A DNA stretch of 64,000 bases from Sporotomaculum syntrophicum (GCF_009932395.1 NZ_LSRS01000003.1:468406-532405); one strand, 5' to 3'; counted from the stretch's first letter, positions 7,496 to 15,441 are shown. Notes: generated by a model not told the origin, from the letters alone. Numbers and translations are program-made.

Positions 7496-9088
7496 ATGAA
7501 TAATCCCGAAAACAGACTTTCCGATTATATTGATGATTTGAATGCGGAACACGAGCCCAAAAAAAACCGGGGAATTGCCGATACTCCGGAATTAGAAAAA
7601 TTGTTGCAAACGGCCAGGCTGGTCCGTACTTTAAGAGAGCCGGCACTACCAAACTCCGGGTATCCACAAAAACTGGCTAAAGCTATAGCCACCGAAATAC
7701 AAAAAAACAAATTTACCGATGGCCAACAAACGATTAACCCGAATATAAAACGCGACAACCCAAACCGTGAAACCACGGCCGGGCGTCCGCGCCGCAAGTG
7801 GGCTTTACCACCTGTTGCGGCATTGGCAGCAGGTATACTATTACTTGCGGTGTTGGCAAGCTGGACCGGCTTATTCAACCGCGATGTGGTGTACGCTATG
7901 GAAAAGGCAGTAGCTCAATTATCCAATTATCATGGTGTCCTGGAGATGCGTTCCCAAAACGCAGCCGGAGAGGAATGGATGATCCGCCGGGTGGAACTCT
8001 GGTCAGAAGGAGAAAAGTATGCCGTGCGGCTAGACGACGGTACTTTAACCGTCAACAATGGCGAACAAAAATGGCAGGTAAGGCCACAAAGTAAAGAAGT
8101 GGCCTTGTTACCGTTGGTACCGGACCCCACACGACATGGGTTTGACTTGCGGGATGAGGCTAAACGGGCTAAACAATACCCTCATACTGTTGCCGGTTCA
8201 GATATTGTTGCCGGACGTAAGGCCACAAAGCTTGAAATATTGCCACCGGGAGGCTTAGCCTACTATCTTTGGGTTGATATAGAAACTAATCTTCCCATTC
8301 AATTGCAGACAGCTATGCAAAATGCGCTTCAAACCACCTATACATTCGTTAGTTTTGAACCAAACACCAAGATAGATTTTCAAATCTTTGCCTACCAGCC
8401 GCCTGAAGGATATAAGTTGGTAGATAAGGATCCGGGACAATTGGTGGCTACAGTGGAAGAAGCGGCTGTTATCAGCAGTCTAACACCATTGCCCCCGAAG
8501 GAAGCACCGGACCGTATCTTTGCTTTTAAAGACCGTATCGTTTTGGATTACGGTGATACTACAATTGTTGAAACTAAGGCCCAGGGAGCATTTGAGCCGG
8601 TTGCTAATTCAGCCCTTGGCACCGCCGCCGGCGGCCCTCTGGAAATATGGTGGGAACGGTTACGGTGGCGGCAGAATGGCATTGAAATCAAAGTTGAAGG
8701 GCTGCGGCGACTGGAGTTAGCCCGTCAAATTGCTGCCGATCTCACTCTGCCGGATACGGGTGCAAATATGGTGAACAAAGCCCAGGTCAAGGTGCCGGTG
8801 GATATGGAAATTACCAGCGCTAGCCAGCAGCAAGTGGATAGAGGAAGCAGCCCCTGGCAGCTTGATCCCTTACAAGTATCACTTACTTTTGTTAACTTAA
8901 AGGTGACGCCGGAGGGGATTAGCGGCGAACCCGAGATGCCAATGTCATCCTTTAAACTGGTAACAAATAACGGCGCCGAAGCAGTAGTAGAGGTTGCCAA
9001 TGGCCCGGTTAAACAAGTTTACCTGCAGCGACTTGTCCGGCAGGACGAGACCGGAATTTGGTCGGTTGTTGGGTATGACCCGCGTTAA
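7496..9088 (+). CDS. membrane-anchored putative anti-sigma factor with LolA/RseB-like extracellular domain
   Basis: A 530-residue protein. Residues 1-95 are hydrophilic and cytoplasmic, with a short helical region (TPELEKLLQTARLVRTLRE) where an anti-sigma domain would sit. One membrane helix is seen at about 102-125 (ALPPVAALAAGILLLAVLAS). The rest lies outside. Residues 135-310 look like the LolA/RseB fold: repeated beta strands with YYLWVDIETNLPIQLQ and FEPNTKIDFQIF. A second, unrecognised extracellular part runs from about 320 to 530. It starts 17 bases after the sigma gene with AAGGAGGGATGAAAA before ATG. The anti-sigma role is inferred from context and topology. Confidence 0.75.
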   Translation: MNNPENRLSDYIDDLNAEHEPKKNRGIADTPELEKLLQTARLVRTLREPALPNSGYPQKLAKAIATEIQKNKFTDGQQTINPNIKRDNPNRETTAGRPRRKWALPPVAALAAGILLLAVLASWTGLFNRDVVYAMEKAVAQLSNYHGVLEMRSQNAAGEEWMIRRVELWSEGEKYAVRLDDGTLTVNNGEQKWQVRPQSKEVALLPLVPDPTRHGFDLRDEAKRAKQYPHTVAGSDIVAGRKATKLEILPPGGLAYYLWVDIETNLPIQLQTAMQNALQTTYTFVSFEPNTKIDFQIFAYQPPEGYKLVDKDPGQLVATVEEAAVISSLTPLPPKEAPDRIFAFKDRIVLDYGDTTIVETKAQGAFEPVANSALGTAAGGPLEIWWERLRWRQNGIEIKVEGLRRLELARQIAADLTLPDTGANMVNKAQVKVPVDMEITSASQQQVDRGSSPWQLDPLQVSLTFVNLKVTPEGISGEPEMPMSSFKLVTNNGAEAVVEVANGPVKQVYLQRLVRQDETGIWSVVGYDPR

Positions 9089-9112
9089 ATGGTTGTAACA
9101 AGGTATTGAGTC

Positions 9113-9160
9113 ATACCCCGCATTTCGGAACTTTCTTTAAGTATCCGATATGCGGGGTAT
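9113..9160 (+). terminator. terminator of the sigma/anti-sigma operon
   Basis: An 11-bp stem, ATACCCCGCAT (9113-9123) with ATGCGGGGTAT (9150-9160), 24 bases after the stop codon. The T-run after it is weak. Confidence 0.65.
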
Positions 9161-9176
9161 AGTTCATAAAAAACAC

Positions 9177-9467
9177 TTAAATCTGTGAATTGTACCATGG
9201 ACTCCTAGACTTGCTACTGTTTAGAGTTAACACCTGATCTATAAGCACGGCCAGACCGTGCCGGTGAGACTCATTAATCATTTCTCTGAAATCATCCGGA
9301 GTGCCGAAGTCCTTTTCCACAGTCATGAAGGTGCACGGCTCATAACCCAGTCCTTGCTTCATAGGCACTTCGGCTGTGGGCATCAGCGCCAGGGCGGTTA
9401 TGCCCAGCTTATCAAAATAACCGTCTTTGATACGCCGGGTAACAGGTGCATAGCAGCCTCCCTTAGT
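9177..9467 (-). pseudogene. fragment of a GH13 alpha-amylase / branching-enzyme gene
   Basis: A 97-codon open stretch reads as part of a GH13 TIM-barrel: GYFDKLGITALALMPTAEVP, then GYEPCTFMTVEKDFGTP and DDFREMINESHRHGLAVLID. These match the second and third beta-strand region of glucan branching or trehalohydrolase enzymes (normally GYxPxxxxxVExxFGTPEDFKxLVDxAHxxGIxVxLDVVxNH). There is no start codon in context, and the conserved NH motif after LID is replaced by unrelated sequence. The whole catalytic part is missing. It is a small relic of a gene normally over 600 codons long. Confidence 0.65.
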
Positions 9468-9598
9468 TTATGGTATATATTTTCTGCTATTTTACACCAT
9501 CTATACATATTAGTATCTGTTAGACATTGACTCTTAGAATGTTTAACGAGATTTGATTTGGTTGCTGTCGATACATTTTTTCCAGCTTTGTAAAAACG

Positions 9599-9652
9599 AA
9601 AACGCCCCATTTCTGATATTACTGTCAAGTAATGCAGGAACGGGGCGTTTTT
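9599..9652 (-). terminator. terminator downstream of lepB
   Basis: AAACGCCCC and GGGGCGTTT pair across about 33 bases. On the minus strand the stem is followed by TTTTCGTTTTT, as expected for an intrinsic terminator of the signal peptidase gene. Confidence 0.75.
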
Positions 9653-9658
9653 AGATAG

Positions 9659-10207
9659 TTAAAAAAGCATCTTTCCCATGTTATGATCAATGGGTATATA
9701 GCCTAGAGCTCTGCTGTCAAGGCTATGATTACGATTATCTCCCATCACAAAGATATGGCCTTCAGGAACAACCCACTTTTCTTCTGGATTATAAAGCATA
9801 GCCTCTTTGATATAAGGCTCTATTAACTTTTCACCATTTCGGTATAATACATTGTCTTTAAACTCTATTACATCACCAGGTTTCCCAATTACTCTCTTCA
9901 CAAAATAAACATGCTCCGTTTTTCCTCGTATCGCTTGAAAAATAGGAAACTCCATAATATCATCCTTTATAGAACGATTGCGGTTAACCCGGCTATCAAT
10001 AATGACGATATCACCGTATTCCGGCATGCAAGAAAAGGTGTGTTGCAGTTTAGAAACATAAATCCTCTCCTGATCATGCAAAGTCGGGTTCATTGAATGC
10101 CCTTCAACCTTATAAGGTTGGAAGATAAAAATGCTAATGAATAATGTCAAAACAAAAACTATTCCACAAGTGCTTATCCAATCCCAAGCCTTGGTTAAAG
10201 TTATCAT
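9659..10207 (-). CDS. lepB: signal peptidase I
   Basis: A 182-residue membrane-bound Ser/Lys peptidase that removes signal peptides from secreted proteins. One N-terminal membrane helix (about 12-30) is followed by the box EGHSMNPTL with catalytic S38 and by VKRVIGKPGD with general-base K104. The GDNRNHSLDSRALGYIP box is near the C-terminus. This is the short Gram-positive SipS form. No secreted substrate gene is adjacent, and it appears monocistronic. Confidence 0.93.
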   Translation of the reverse strand: MITLTKAWDWISTCGIVFVLTLFISIFIFQPYKVEGHSMNPTLHDQERIYVSKLQHTFSCMPEYGDIVIIDSRVNRNRSIKDDIMEFPIFQAIRGKTEHVYFVKRVIGKPGDVIEFKDNVLYRNGEKLIEPYIKEAMLYNPEEKWVVPEGHIFVMGDNRNHSLDSRALGYIPIDHNMGKMLF

Positions 10208-10300
10208 GTCACTATGCTTTCCTTTCAGAGAAATCTATGTAAATAATTTATCTATTTAATTTTATCATAATGCTTTTTAATGAGAAGTTTAATGCAATGC

Positions 10301-10332
10301 TGTAACGACATATACTTGTAACGACATATACA
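10301..10332. repeat. tandem 16-bp direct repeat
   Basis: TGTAACGACATATAC occurs twice with a single base between copies, about 95 bases upstream of lepB. It could be an operator for lepB or a replication slip. Confidence 0.5.
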
Positions 10333-10557
10333 AGGAACAAAGGTGAGCCAATGCAACTATTATAACATTATCCGGTCTAAAGAAGAAATTCTGTCTGTAC
10401 AAATCTAGAGTTTGATTGGCTAAAGCCTGGCATTTCGTAGAAGAAGACAGAATCATTCTCGACCAATCCAGGTACTGGCGTTGTGTGATAGCGAGTTTAT
10501 TAACTATTTAGTCAAGTAAAATAGCTCTCCTTGACCTATTAATTTGCTCAATAATTC

Positions 10558-10585
10558 GAAAAGCCTTGTTTGCACAAGGCTTTTC
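10558..10585 (-). terminator. terminator of the LysM/tungstate-binding gene
   Basis: A 12-bp perfect stem GAAAAGCCTTGT / ACAAGGCTTTTC with a 4-base loop, 33 bases past the stop of the minus-strand gene. Confidence 0.75.
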
Positions 10586-10618
10586 AAGTGCATATCCAAG
10601 TCAAAACTATTGGTGTAA

Positions 10619-11671
10619 TTAATCGTTTAACGCATCCGGAACAAACAACGGCTGGCCGAAGCGCTCCTCACCATAAGTCAATATAATATTTTGAACTTGC
10701 TCGCTGACCATAAATTCAACAAAAGATTCTGCACCCTCTGCGTTTACCTGCGGATTCTTAGCGGGGTTAACTTGCATGACATGATAGTAGTTTTGCAAAA
10801 TGGGGTCACCTTCCACCAGCAGCTCTAGGTTTAAATTATTTCGTTCGGCCAGGTAAGTACCCCGGTCTGATAAGGTATAACCATTTTGTTCAGAAGCTAT
10901 TTGCAGAGTATCGGCCATTCCGGCATTTGATCTTCTGTACCATGTTCCCTGGGGTTCAATGCCTGCTTTAGACCAAATTTCCATTTCTTTTTGATTGGTC
11001 CCGGAATTATCTCCACGTGATATAAAGGTAGCCCTGCGCTCAGAAATTTTCCTGAAGGCCTGAGCGGCAGATGTTTGCCCTCTTATTGCTGCCGGGTCTG
11101 AAGGGGGTCCGACTATAACAAAATCGTTGTGCATTACCGGCCTGTAATTAATAAACTCACCGCTTCTGACCAGAGGCCTTTCTTCTTCTGGAGTGTGGGT
11201 AAGCAGTACGTCCACCTGCCCTCTTTGACCCAATGAAATCGCCCTGCCTGAGCCTACTGAATACACCCTGACATTATAGCCATACTCTCTTTCAAATTTA
11301 GGGATGAGAACCTCCAGCAAACCGGTATCTACTGTGCTTGTTGTAGTGGCTAAATTAATTGTACCCCTGGTTTCCGTCATTTCATCTTCTACCAGGCTAT
11401 CTTCTCTAGTGCCCTCTCTCTCCATCTCCTGGCCGTTTTCTGCCAATTCGCTTTTGGTTTGCCCCATGTCTTCTTCCGCGCGTCCCGGAACACATAACAC
11501 ATCGCCAGGCATAATCTGAGCAGGGTTCGTTATATGTGGGTTGGCAGCTATTAAAGAATCCATACTTGTATTATAGCGCCTGGCAATTAAATAAAAAGTA
11601 TCTCCAGATATTACAGTATATTGCCGATACCCCACCGGGCATGTGGATGGAAATAATGGTTGCCTTGCCAT
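10619..11671 (-). CDS. LysM domain fused to a tungstate-type (TupA-like) binding protein
   Basis: A 350-residue protein. Residues 10-62 are one LysM repeat (YTVISGDTFYLIARRYNTSMDSLIAANP...GDVLCVPG). A charged linker of about 40 residues follows, then a periplasmic-binding domain from about 105. The latter has ATTTSTVDTGLLEVLIPKFE, GSGRAISLGQRGQVDVLLTH and SRGDNSGTNQKE, the oxyanion-binding signatures of the TupA/ModA-like tungstate family. There is no signal peptide or lipobox; the N-terminus MARQPLFPSTCPVGY resembles spore-coat LysM proteins of this clade. No ABC permease or ATPase gene is nearby. It may be surface- or spore-associated rather than a transport lipoprotein. Start ATG 11671 follows AGGAGGTGCATTTAT. 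Confidence 0.75.
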   Translation of the reverse strand: MARQPLFPSTCPVGYRQYTVISGDTFYLIARRYNTSMDSLIAANPHITNPAQIMPGDVLCVPGRAEEDMGQTKSELAENGQEMEREGTREDSLVEDEMTETRGTINLATTTSTVDTGLLEVLIPKFEREYGYNVRVYSVGSGRAISLGQRGQVDVLLTHTPEEERPLVRSGEFINYRPVMHNDFVIVGPPSDPAAIRGQTSAAQAFRKISERRATFISRGDNSGTNQKEMEIWSKAGIEPQGTWYRRSNAGMADTLQIASEQNGYTLSDRGTYLAERNNLNLELLVEGDPILQNYYHVMQVNPAKNPQVNAEGAESFVEFMVSEQVQNIILTYGEERFGQPLFVPDALND

Positions 11672-11988
11672 ATAAATGCACCTCCTGTGTACATATTATG
11701 AATTAATGGTCAATCACGTTACTCAATATACCAACTACGCTAATATTTTCCAGTCCATGTTAATTAGTTAAATTAATGACATGCACCTTTTGTCGCGTAT
11801 TGCATAACATGAAGTGTTGGTAGAATTAATTAGCTTTTTGAGAGGGCTTCCAGTGGCATATGGTGCTAGTTTCAATCTTTACCAATTCCTATACGTGTTT
11901 GGTATTGGCTATTGGGGCCGGCCATGATACTGTGACTGAAGCGTAATTATCTTTTCTTATTGATGTGGAAATGAAAGGAGGGTTGTAA
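11672..11988. other. 317-bp non-coding gap
   Basis: AT-rich sequence between divergent genes. I see no credible gene, riboswitch core or strong hairpin. Confidence 0.5.
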
Positions 11989-12090
11989 ATGGCTTACGGT
12001 GGTGGAGGTAGCAGTTCTATTATCTTGTTTCTACTGTTATTGTTAATATTCTTTCCACTTTTTGGTGGTTATGCTGTGGAAGATAAATAA
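11989..12090 (+). CDS. YjcZ-like tiny membrane protein (sporulation type)
   Basis: A 33-residue protein: glycine-rich start MAYGGGGSSS, a single hydrophobic helix (residues 11-25, IILFLLLLLIFFPLF), then GGYAVEDK. This matches the tiny transmembrane proteins of the YjcZ group found in spore-forming Firmicutes, which usually have a Gly/Tyr-rich head and one helix. The ribosome site GAAAGGAGGGTTGTAA is very strong. A hairpin terminator follows at 12196. Confidence 0.65.
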   Translation: MAYGGGGSSSIILFLLLLLIFFPLFGGYAVEDK

Positions 12091-12195
12091 TAAAAATTAA
12101 CAGCAGTATATTATTGATGAGCGGAATGATATAAACGTAAGGTTCGTAATGGCCGAGCCAAGATTGCTACATGCTGGTCATTACGGCTTGAAATA

Positions 12196-12230
12196 GAAAT
12201 CCCCCCCCATTTTTTGGGGAAGGGGATTTC
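12196..12230 (+). terminator. terminator-like hairpin after the tiny membrane protein
   Basis: GAAATCCCC (12196-12204) pairs with GGGGATTTC (12222-12230). The T-run after it is weak (TTATTA). A second possible stem (GTAATGGCC / GGTCATTAC, about 12145-12184) lies just before it. Confidence 0.55.
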
Positions 12231-12270
12231 TTATTACCTAAGATAGAGGTGCGAAGTTGTGCACAGCTAG

Positions 12271-12402
12271 GAAGAACAACAGTACAAGGATAAACTAAAG
12301 TACGACCCTGCTGGAGCCTGCGATTATGTCTTTTGTGATATAAGCCGGGGCCGCAGAAGCGGGTGGAATTATATCATGGCCTACAATGCCTGGTTAAATT
12401 AG
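12271..12402 (+). pseudogene. 43-codon gene remnant, unidentified
   Basis: An open frame after an in-frame TAG, with no start codon or ribosome site. It reads like real protein (YDPAGACDYVFCDISRGRR, then SGWNYIMAYNAWLN) and ends in a TAG three bases before the next, convergent gene's stop. I do not recognise the family. It is probably the 3' end of a lost gene. Confidence 0.3.
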
Positions 12403-12405
12403 AAG

Positions 12406-13353
12406 TTAATCAAAAATCAATTCGTTTTTATGCAGTAAGCGCATGATAAAACCAGTCAGACCGATAAATAAATTAATCACACCAAAAATAAGGTATATGA
12501 CACTGAATAAGCCTGTTTGTAAGGCAGCAATGACTATAAATACCACTCCGAGAATGGTGAATAAAAGAGCTCTTTTTTTGGAAGTAATAATATTTTCCTT
12601 AATGGAAAGGGCTATTTCTTTCCCAGTCATTCTGATGTCCCTTTCTTCCTCCCATTTTTCCATCGTAAATATGGGGTGCTGGGTACGCTTAGCTAAATGC
12701 AATAAACCGTATCCGTCGATCAGGAAAATTTTCACCCGTCCATTCATCCTCCGTACAAACCGGCGAGCATCTTCTGTAAAAGAGCCGCTGGTGATTACTA
12801 TGCCTTTAGCGAGATGAGCTTGCTTGACTTCCTTTAAGAAGCCTTTAATCTGCTCAGTGTGTACCCTCTGTTCTTCCCCGTTTAGATTTAAGCACATGAC
12901 ACCTATTTTTTGATTGCGCAGGTAACCGGAGATGTCAATTGTCGAATTTACGCCAGGATTGAGGTTTATTAACTTTTCAAAGGGGGCCAGGCCTTCGAGC
13001 AGCTGCTTGATAAGCTGGGCAAATTCTCCCCGGTCCTTGATGTTATAGATATTTTGCCGGCATTTGCGGGCACTAAACCAGATGTCCCGGTGAATGTCCA
13101 GTGCTTTACTTCTGATCACTTTTACTTTAGTGATAAAAATTAATTCCATTAGCATGATGACGATAACGGTTACTTTGGCTGCAGTTAATCCCAGTGGTAA
13201 ATACTGAGCGGCAATAATGGTGAGCAACCAGGTAACCAATACTGTCAGTGCAAAATCTACCGCTCTGGCTAACCGTGTGCGTTCATCCCGGGGCGGGTGC
13301 TGCATATAATAATTTATGCGATTTTTAGAAATATTTAAAAACCTCCTTGTCAA
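12406..13353 (-). CDS. membrane protein with Mrr-like (restriction-endonuclease fold) domain
   Basis: Up to 315 residues. Two membrane helices at about 33-52 and 58-76, a cytoplasmic domain at about 90-245, and two more helices at about 263-285 and 288-310. The central part has IDISGYLRNQKIGVMCLN and LAKGIVITSGSFTEDARRF, matching the order of Mrr_cat-type domains. The QxK catalytic residues expected after the acidic residue are not visible (VMCLNLN instead), so nuclease activity is doubtful. The start is unclear: TTG 13353 lacks a ribosome site, AAGGAGG at 13345-13349 fits an ATT at 13332, and the first ATG is at 13305. The gene stands alone. Confidence 0.6.
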   Translation of the reverse strand: MTRRFLNISKNRINYYMQHPPRDERTRLARAVDFALTVLVTWLLTIIAAQYLPLGLTAAKVTVIVIMLMELIFITKVKVIRSKALDIHRDIWFSARKCRQNIYNIKDRGEFAQLIKQLLEGLAPFEKLINLNPGVNSTIDISGYLRNQKIGVMCLNLNGEEQRVHTEQIKGFLKEVKQAHLAKGIVITSGSFTEDARRFVRRMNGRVKIFLIDGYGLLHLAKRTQHPIFTMEKWEEERDIRMTGKEIALSIKENIITSKKRALLFTILGVVFIVIAALQTGLFSVIYLIFGVINLFIGLTGFIMRLLHKNELIFD

Positions 13354-13542
13354 TCTTTTCTATGTGTGCTAAACTTTAATAAGAAAATTATTGCCAATAT
13401 TGAATTTTTTCATTCATTTTCCATTCCATTAAGCTTAATTACATGAACGTTTTGCTAATTTATCGAATAGAATATAGCAATAATTTATCTATTCAGAGAT
13501 GTCAAAATTTTCAAGTAAATTAAGTTAAAGGAGGTGTTTTGA

Positions 13543-13641
13543 ATGGAATTATTCAAAATGGTTATAGCAACATCGGCTTACAATAAGCAGCTTGGTTACC
13601 TCAATACATTGGAATTTATGCATTACTCAATATACTATTGA
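13543..13641 (+). CDS. micropeptide A (32 aa), paralogue of the peptide at 13859
   Basis: A 32-residue frame with AAAGGAGGTGTTTTGA before ATG. It shares a clear pattern with the 34-residue peptide 220 bases downstream: KM near residue 6, an A-T-x-AY stretch, then Y-x-NTLEFM and a tyrosine-rich end (HYSIYY here). No signal peptide cleavage site or membrane helix is evident. Function unknown; signalling peptide, antitoxin-like or spore peptide are all guesses. Confidence 0.6.
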   Translation: MELFKMVIATSAYNKQLGYLNTLEFMHYSIYY

Positions 13642-13858
13642 TTACTCACTTTTAAATTGTCAGAATTTTCGAATTGAACTAAATGGCTTTAAGGGGGGTG
13701 ATCATTATAGAAAAGATTATATTGGTCGCCAACACCGGCCTTCTGCTCTTGCCCTAGATACCGACCCGCAATTATTATATTTGGCTTAAAAAGATGTTAA
13801 ATTTCCAGAAAGTTTAAACATGTTTATCATTTCAAAGGGCAACGAAAGGAGATATATA

Positions 13859-13963
13859 ATGTTATATACATCCAAAATGGCAGCAGTCACGGCAGCTTAT
13901 AGTTCTCATCCTAACTATTATTGTAATACTTTGGAATTTATGTATTACCTGACGTATTGTTAA
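13859..13963 (+). CDS. micropeptide B (34 aa), paralogue of the peptide at 13543
   Basis: A 34-residue frame with GAAAGGAGATATATA before ATG. The segment YYCNTLEFMYYLTYC aligns with YLNTLEFMHYSIYY of micropeptide A, and the N-terminal parts share KM and A-x-T/A-AY. The nucleotide sequences differ more than the peptides, which suggests selection on the encoded peptide. A TTTTTT run follows the stop. Confidence 0.6.
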   Translation: MLYTSKMAAVTAAYSSHPNYYCNTLEFMYYLTYC

Positions 13964-14027
13964 TTTTTTTGGGGTAAAAGTCAAATATTCTGTTTTGAAT
14001 TGCGATACTTAGTGGAGGGTTCCTTTA

Positions 14028-14153
14028 ATGATATACTGGTTGGCATGGACTCGGGAGGATGCGGCTGCGTTAAGTCTAACGGGTAGTCTGTTAGTAGCCG
14101 AATCCCCCTTAGCCCATAGTATAAAGCCGGACCCGTTTAATGGGCCGGCTTAA
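14028..14153 (+). CDS. possible 41-residue protein overlapping a terminator
   Basis: A frame starting ATG after GTGGAGGGTTCCTTTA and ending at 14153. Its last 17 bases overlap the 3' end of the convergent oxidoreductase gene and its terminator hairpin. The peptide (MIYWLAWTREDAAALSLTGS...) does not resemble the two micropeptides upstream or any family I know. Confidence 0.3.
   Translation: MIYWLAWTREDAAALSLTGSLLVAESPLAHSIKPDPFNGPA
14122..14152 (-). terminator. terminator overlapping the stop of the 2-oxoacid oxidoreductase beta gene
   Basis: AAGCCGGaCCC and GGGCCGGCTT pair across a 7-base loop. The hairpin includes the stop codon of the minus-strand gene. Confidence 0.55.
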
Positions 14154-14904
14154 CTATTTTCTCTGCTGCAGGGTTCTTTAGTTCGCCTATCTTAAAGTGT
14201 TGAGTCATAACTTCTTCTACAAATCTCCAGGTTTCTTTGGCATTAGTACGCCAGTTAGTGGGGCAGGCAGCAAGTGCTTCGACAAAGGAAAAGCCTCGCC
14301 CGTTCATCTGGTTTTCCAGCGCTTTTTTAATGTAGCTTTTTAGCTGCCTTAAGTTGGCAATAGTGCCCCGGGCTACATAGGCGCCTTCCTGGGTGATAGC
14401 GGCTACCATTTCCGGTCCCAGCATCGGATAGCCTGTAGGGCCGGTTTCGCGCCCATAAGGGGTGGTTTCAGTTTTTTGGCCTGGCATGGTGGTTGGGGCC
14501 ATCTGCCCACCGGTCATGGCATATACAGTATTGTTGGCTAAAATCACCGTAATATTTTCATTGCGGCCGGCTGAGTTGACCAGGTGCTGTGAGCCAATGG
14601 CATACCCGCCACCGTCGCCCATGTAAGCAATACATATGGTATCAGGGTTCGCCCTTTTAATGCCGGTAACCACCGGGGTGGTGCGCCCGTGGTGAGTTTG
14701 CACGCTGTCCACGTTGAAAAAATTATAGGACAGTAGTGAGCAGCCGATATCGCAGCCATAGATGGCGCGATCTTGGATACCCAGCTCGTCGATGGCCTCA
14801 CCCAGGCATTTTAAAACCAGTCCGTGACCACATCCCGGGCAAAATTTATGCGGCTTGGTTTCTGTGCGCCAGCTGCGGGGCATTACCGGTTGGGGTTCAG
14901 GCAT
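14137..14904 (-). CDS. 2-oxoacid:ferredoxin oxidoreductase beta subunit (KorB/VorB type), orphan
   Basis: A 255-residue thiamine-diphosphate subunit that decarboxylates 2-oxoacids and passes electrons to ferredoxin. FCPGCGHG (about 21-28) is the cluster/TPP region. The TPP-binding motif starts at GDGGGYAIGSQHL and ends with ILANNTVYAMTGGQ. TNWRTNAKETWRFVEE near the C-terminus is typical of the KorB/VorB group rather than pyruvate-specific PorB. I chose ATG 14904 after AGGAGGAACTATT, eight codons below the longer frame. No alpha, gamma or ferredoxin-like subunit gene is beside it, which is unusual. Substrate is not decidable from sequence. Confidence 0.82.
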   Translation of the reverse strand: MPEPQPVMPRSWRTETKPHKFCPGCGHGLVLKCLGEAIDELGIQDRAIYGCDIGCSLLSYNFFNVDSVQTHHGRTTPVVTGIKRANPDTICIAYMGDGGGYAIGSQHLVNSAGRNENITVILANNTVYAMTGGQMAPTTMPGQKTETTPYGRETGPTGYPMLGPEMVAAITQEGAYVARGTIANLRQLKSYIKKALENQMNGRGFSFVEALAACPTNWRTNAKETWRFVEEVMTQHFKIGELKNPAAEKIVKPAH

Positions 14905-14982
14905 AATAGTTCCTCCTCGTAGTTTCATCTTATTTCAATATCACCCGGTTAAGCCCGCGCTATACAATTGAGGGGATTTTTT

Positions 14983-15441
14983 TTACAGGTAAAGTTCCTT
15001 TATTACGGCTATTTCATCGCAATTAGGGAATTTGGGGCAGTTAATGCATTCCTTCCACACCTTTTGGGGCAGGTTTTCTTTATCAATGATTCGAAATCCA
15101 CATTTGATAAAAAAGGGTGCCTGGTAAGTAAGGGCAAAAACCCTGGGTATTTCCAGGTCTACTGCCTCGGCCAGGAAAGTGTCCACCAGGCCTCGACCGA
15201 CATTTTGGTTTTGGTAATCTTCATCGATTGCCAGGGAGCGTATTTCTGCTAAATCATCCCAAATGATATGCAGTGAGCCTGCCCCAACCACGCGGCCGCC
15301 TACATCAGCAACGCTAAACTCCCGTAAACTTTCATATAAAGACGAACGGGAGCGGGCAAGCATTTGGTTCTTGTCGGCAAAGTAAGTAATTAGTTGATGG
15401 ATGGCTTCAATATCCGAAATTTTAGCTTTACGAAAAAGCAA
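14983..15441 (-). CDS. N-acetyltransferase, short ArgA (N-acetylglutamate synthase) type
   Basis: A 152-residue GNAT protein. It has the family fold with EIRSLAIDEDYQNQNVGRGLVD, which holds the acetyl-CoA pyrophosphate loop (Q/RxxGxG/A). It ends in the VWKECINCPKFPNCDEIAV motif found in the short ArgA-like acetyltransferases of Clostridia and actinobacteria, which perform the first step of arginine synthesis. TTG is the start, after AGGGGATTAAA. The gene lies 78 bases upstream of the oxidoreductase subunit. No other arg genes are in view. Confidence 0.8.
   Translation of the reverse strand: MLFRKAKISDIEAIHQLITYFADKNQMLARSRSSLYESLREFSVADVGGRVVGAGSLHIIWDDLAEIRSLAIDEDYQNQNVGRGLVDTFLAEAVDLEIPRVFALTYQAPFFIKCGFRIIDKENLPQKVWKECINCPKFPNCDEIAVIKELYL

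Larger units (their letters stand above)
10208..10618. other. 410-bp intergenic region with a short tandem repeat and a terminator
   Basis: Two copies of a 16-base unit (TGTAACGACATATAC plus T or A) lie at 10301-10316 and 10317-10332. A plus-strand frame around 10412-10506 reads LAKAWHFVEEDRIILDQ and looks vaguely like a transposase piece, but I cannot assign it. The 3' part is the terminator of the next minus-strand gene. Confidence 0.4.

Noticed and set aside
13592-13789. 65-codon plus-strand frame
   Set aside because: It is an out-of-frame shadow of micropeptide A and the spacer; no ribosome site.
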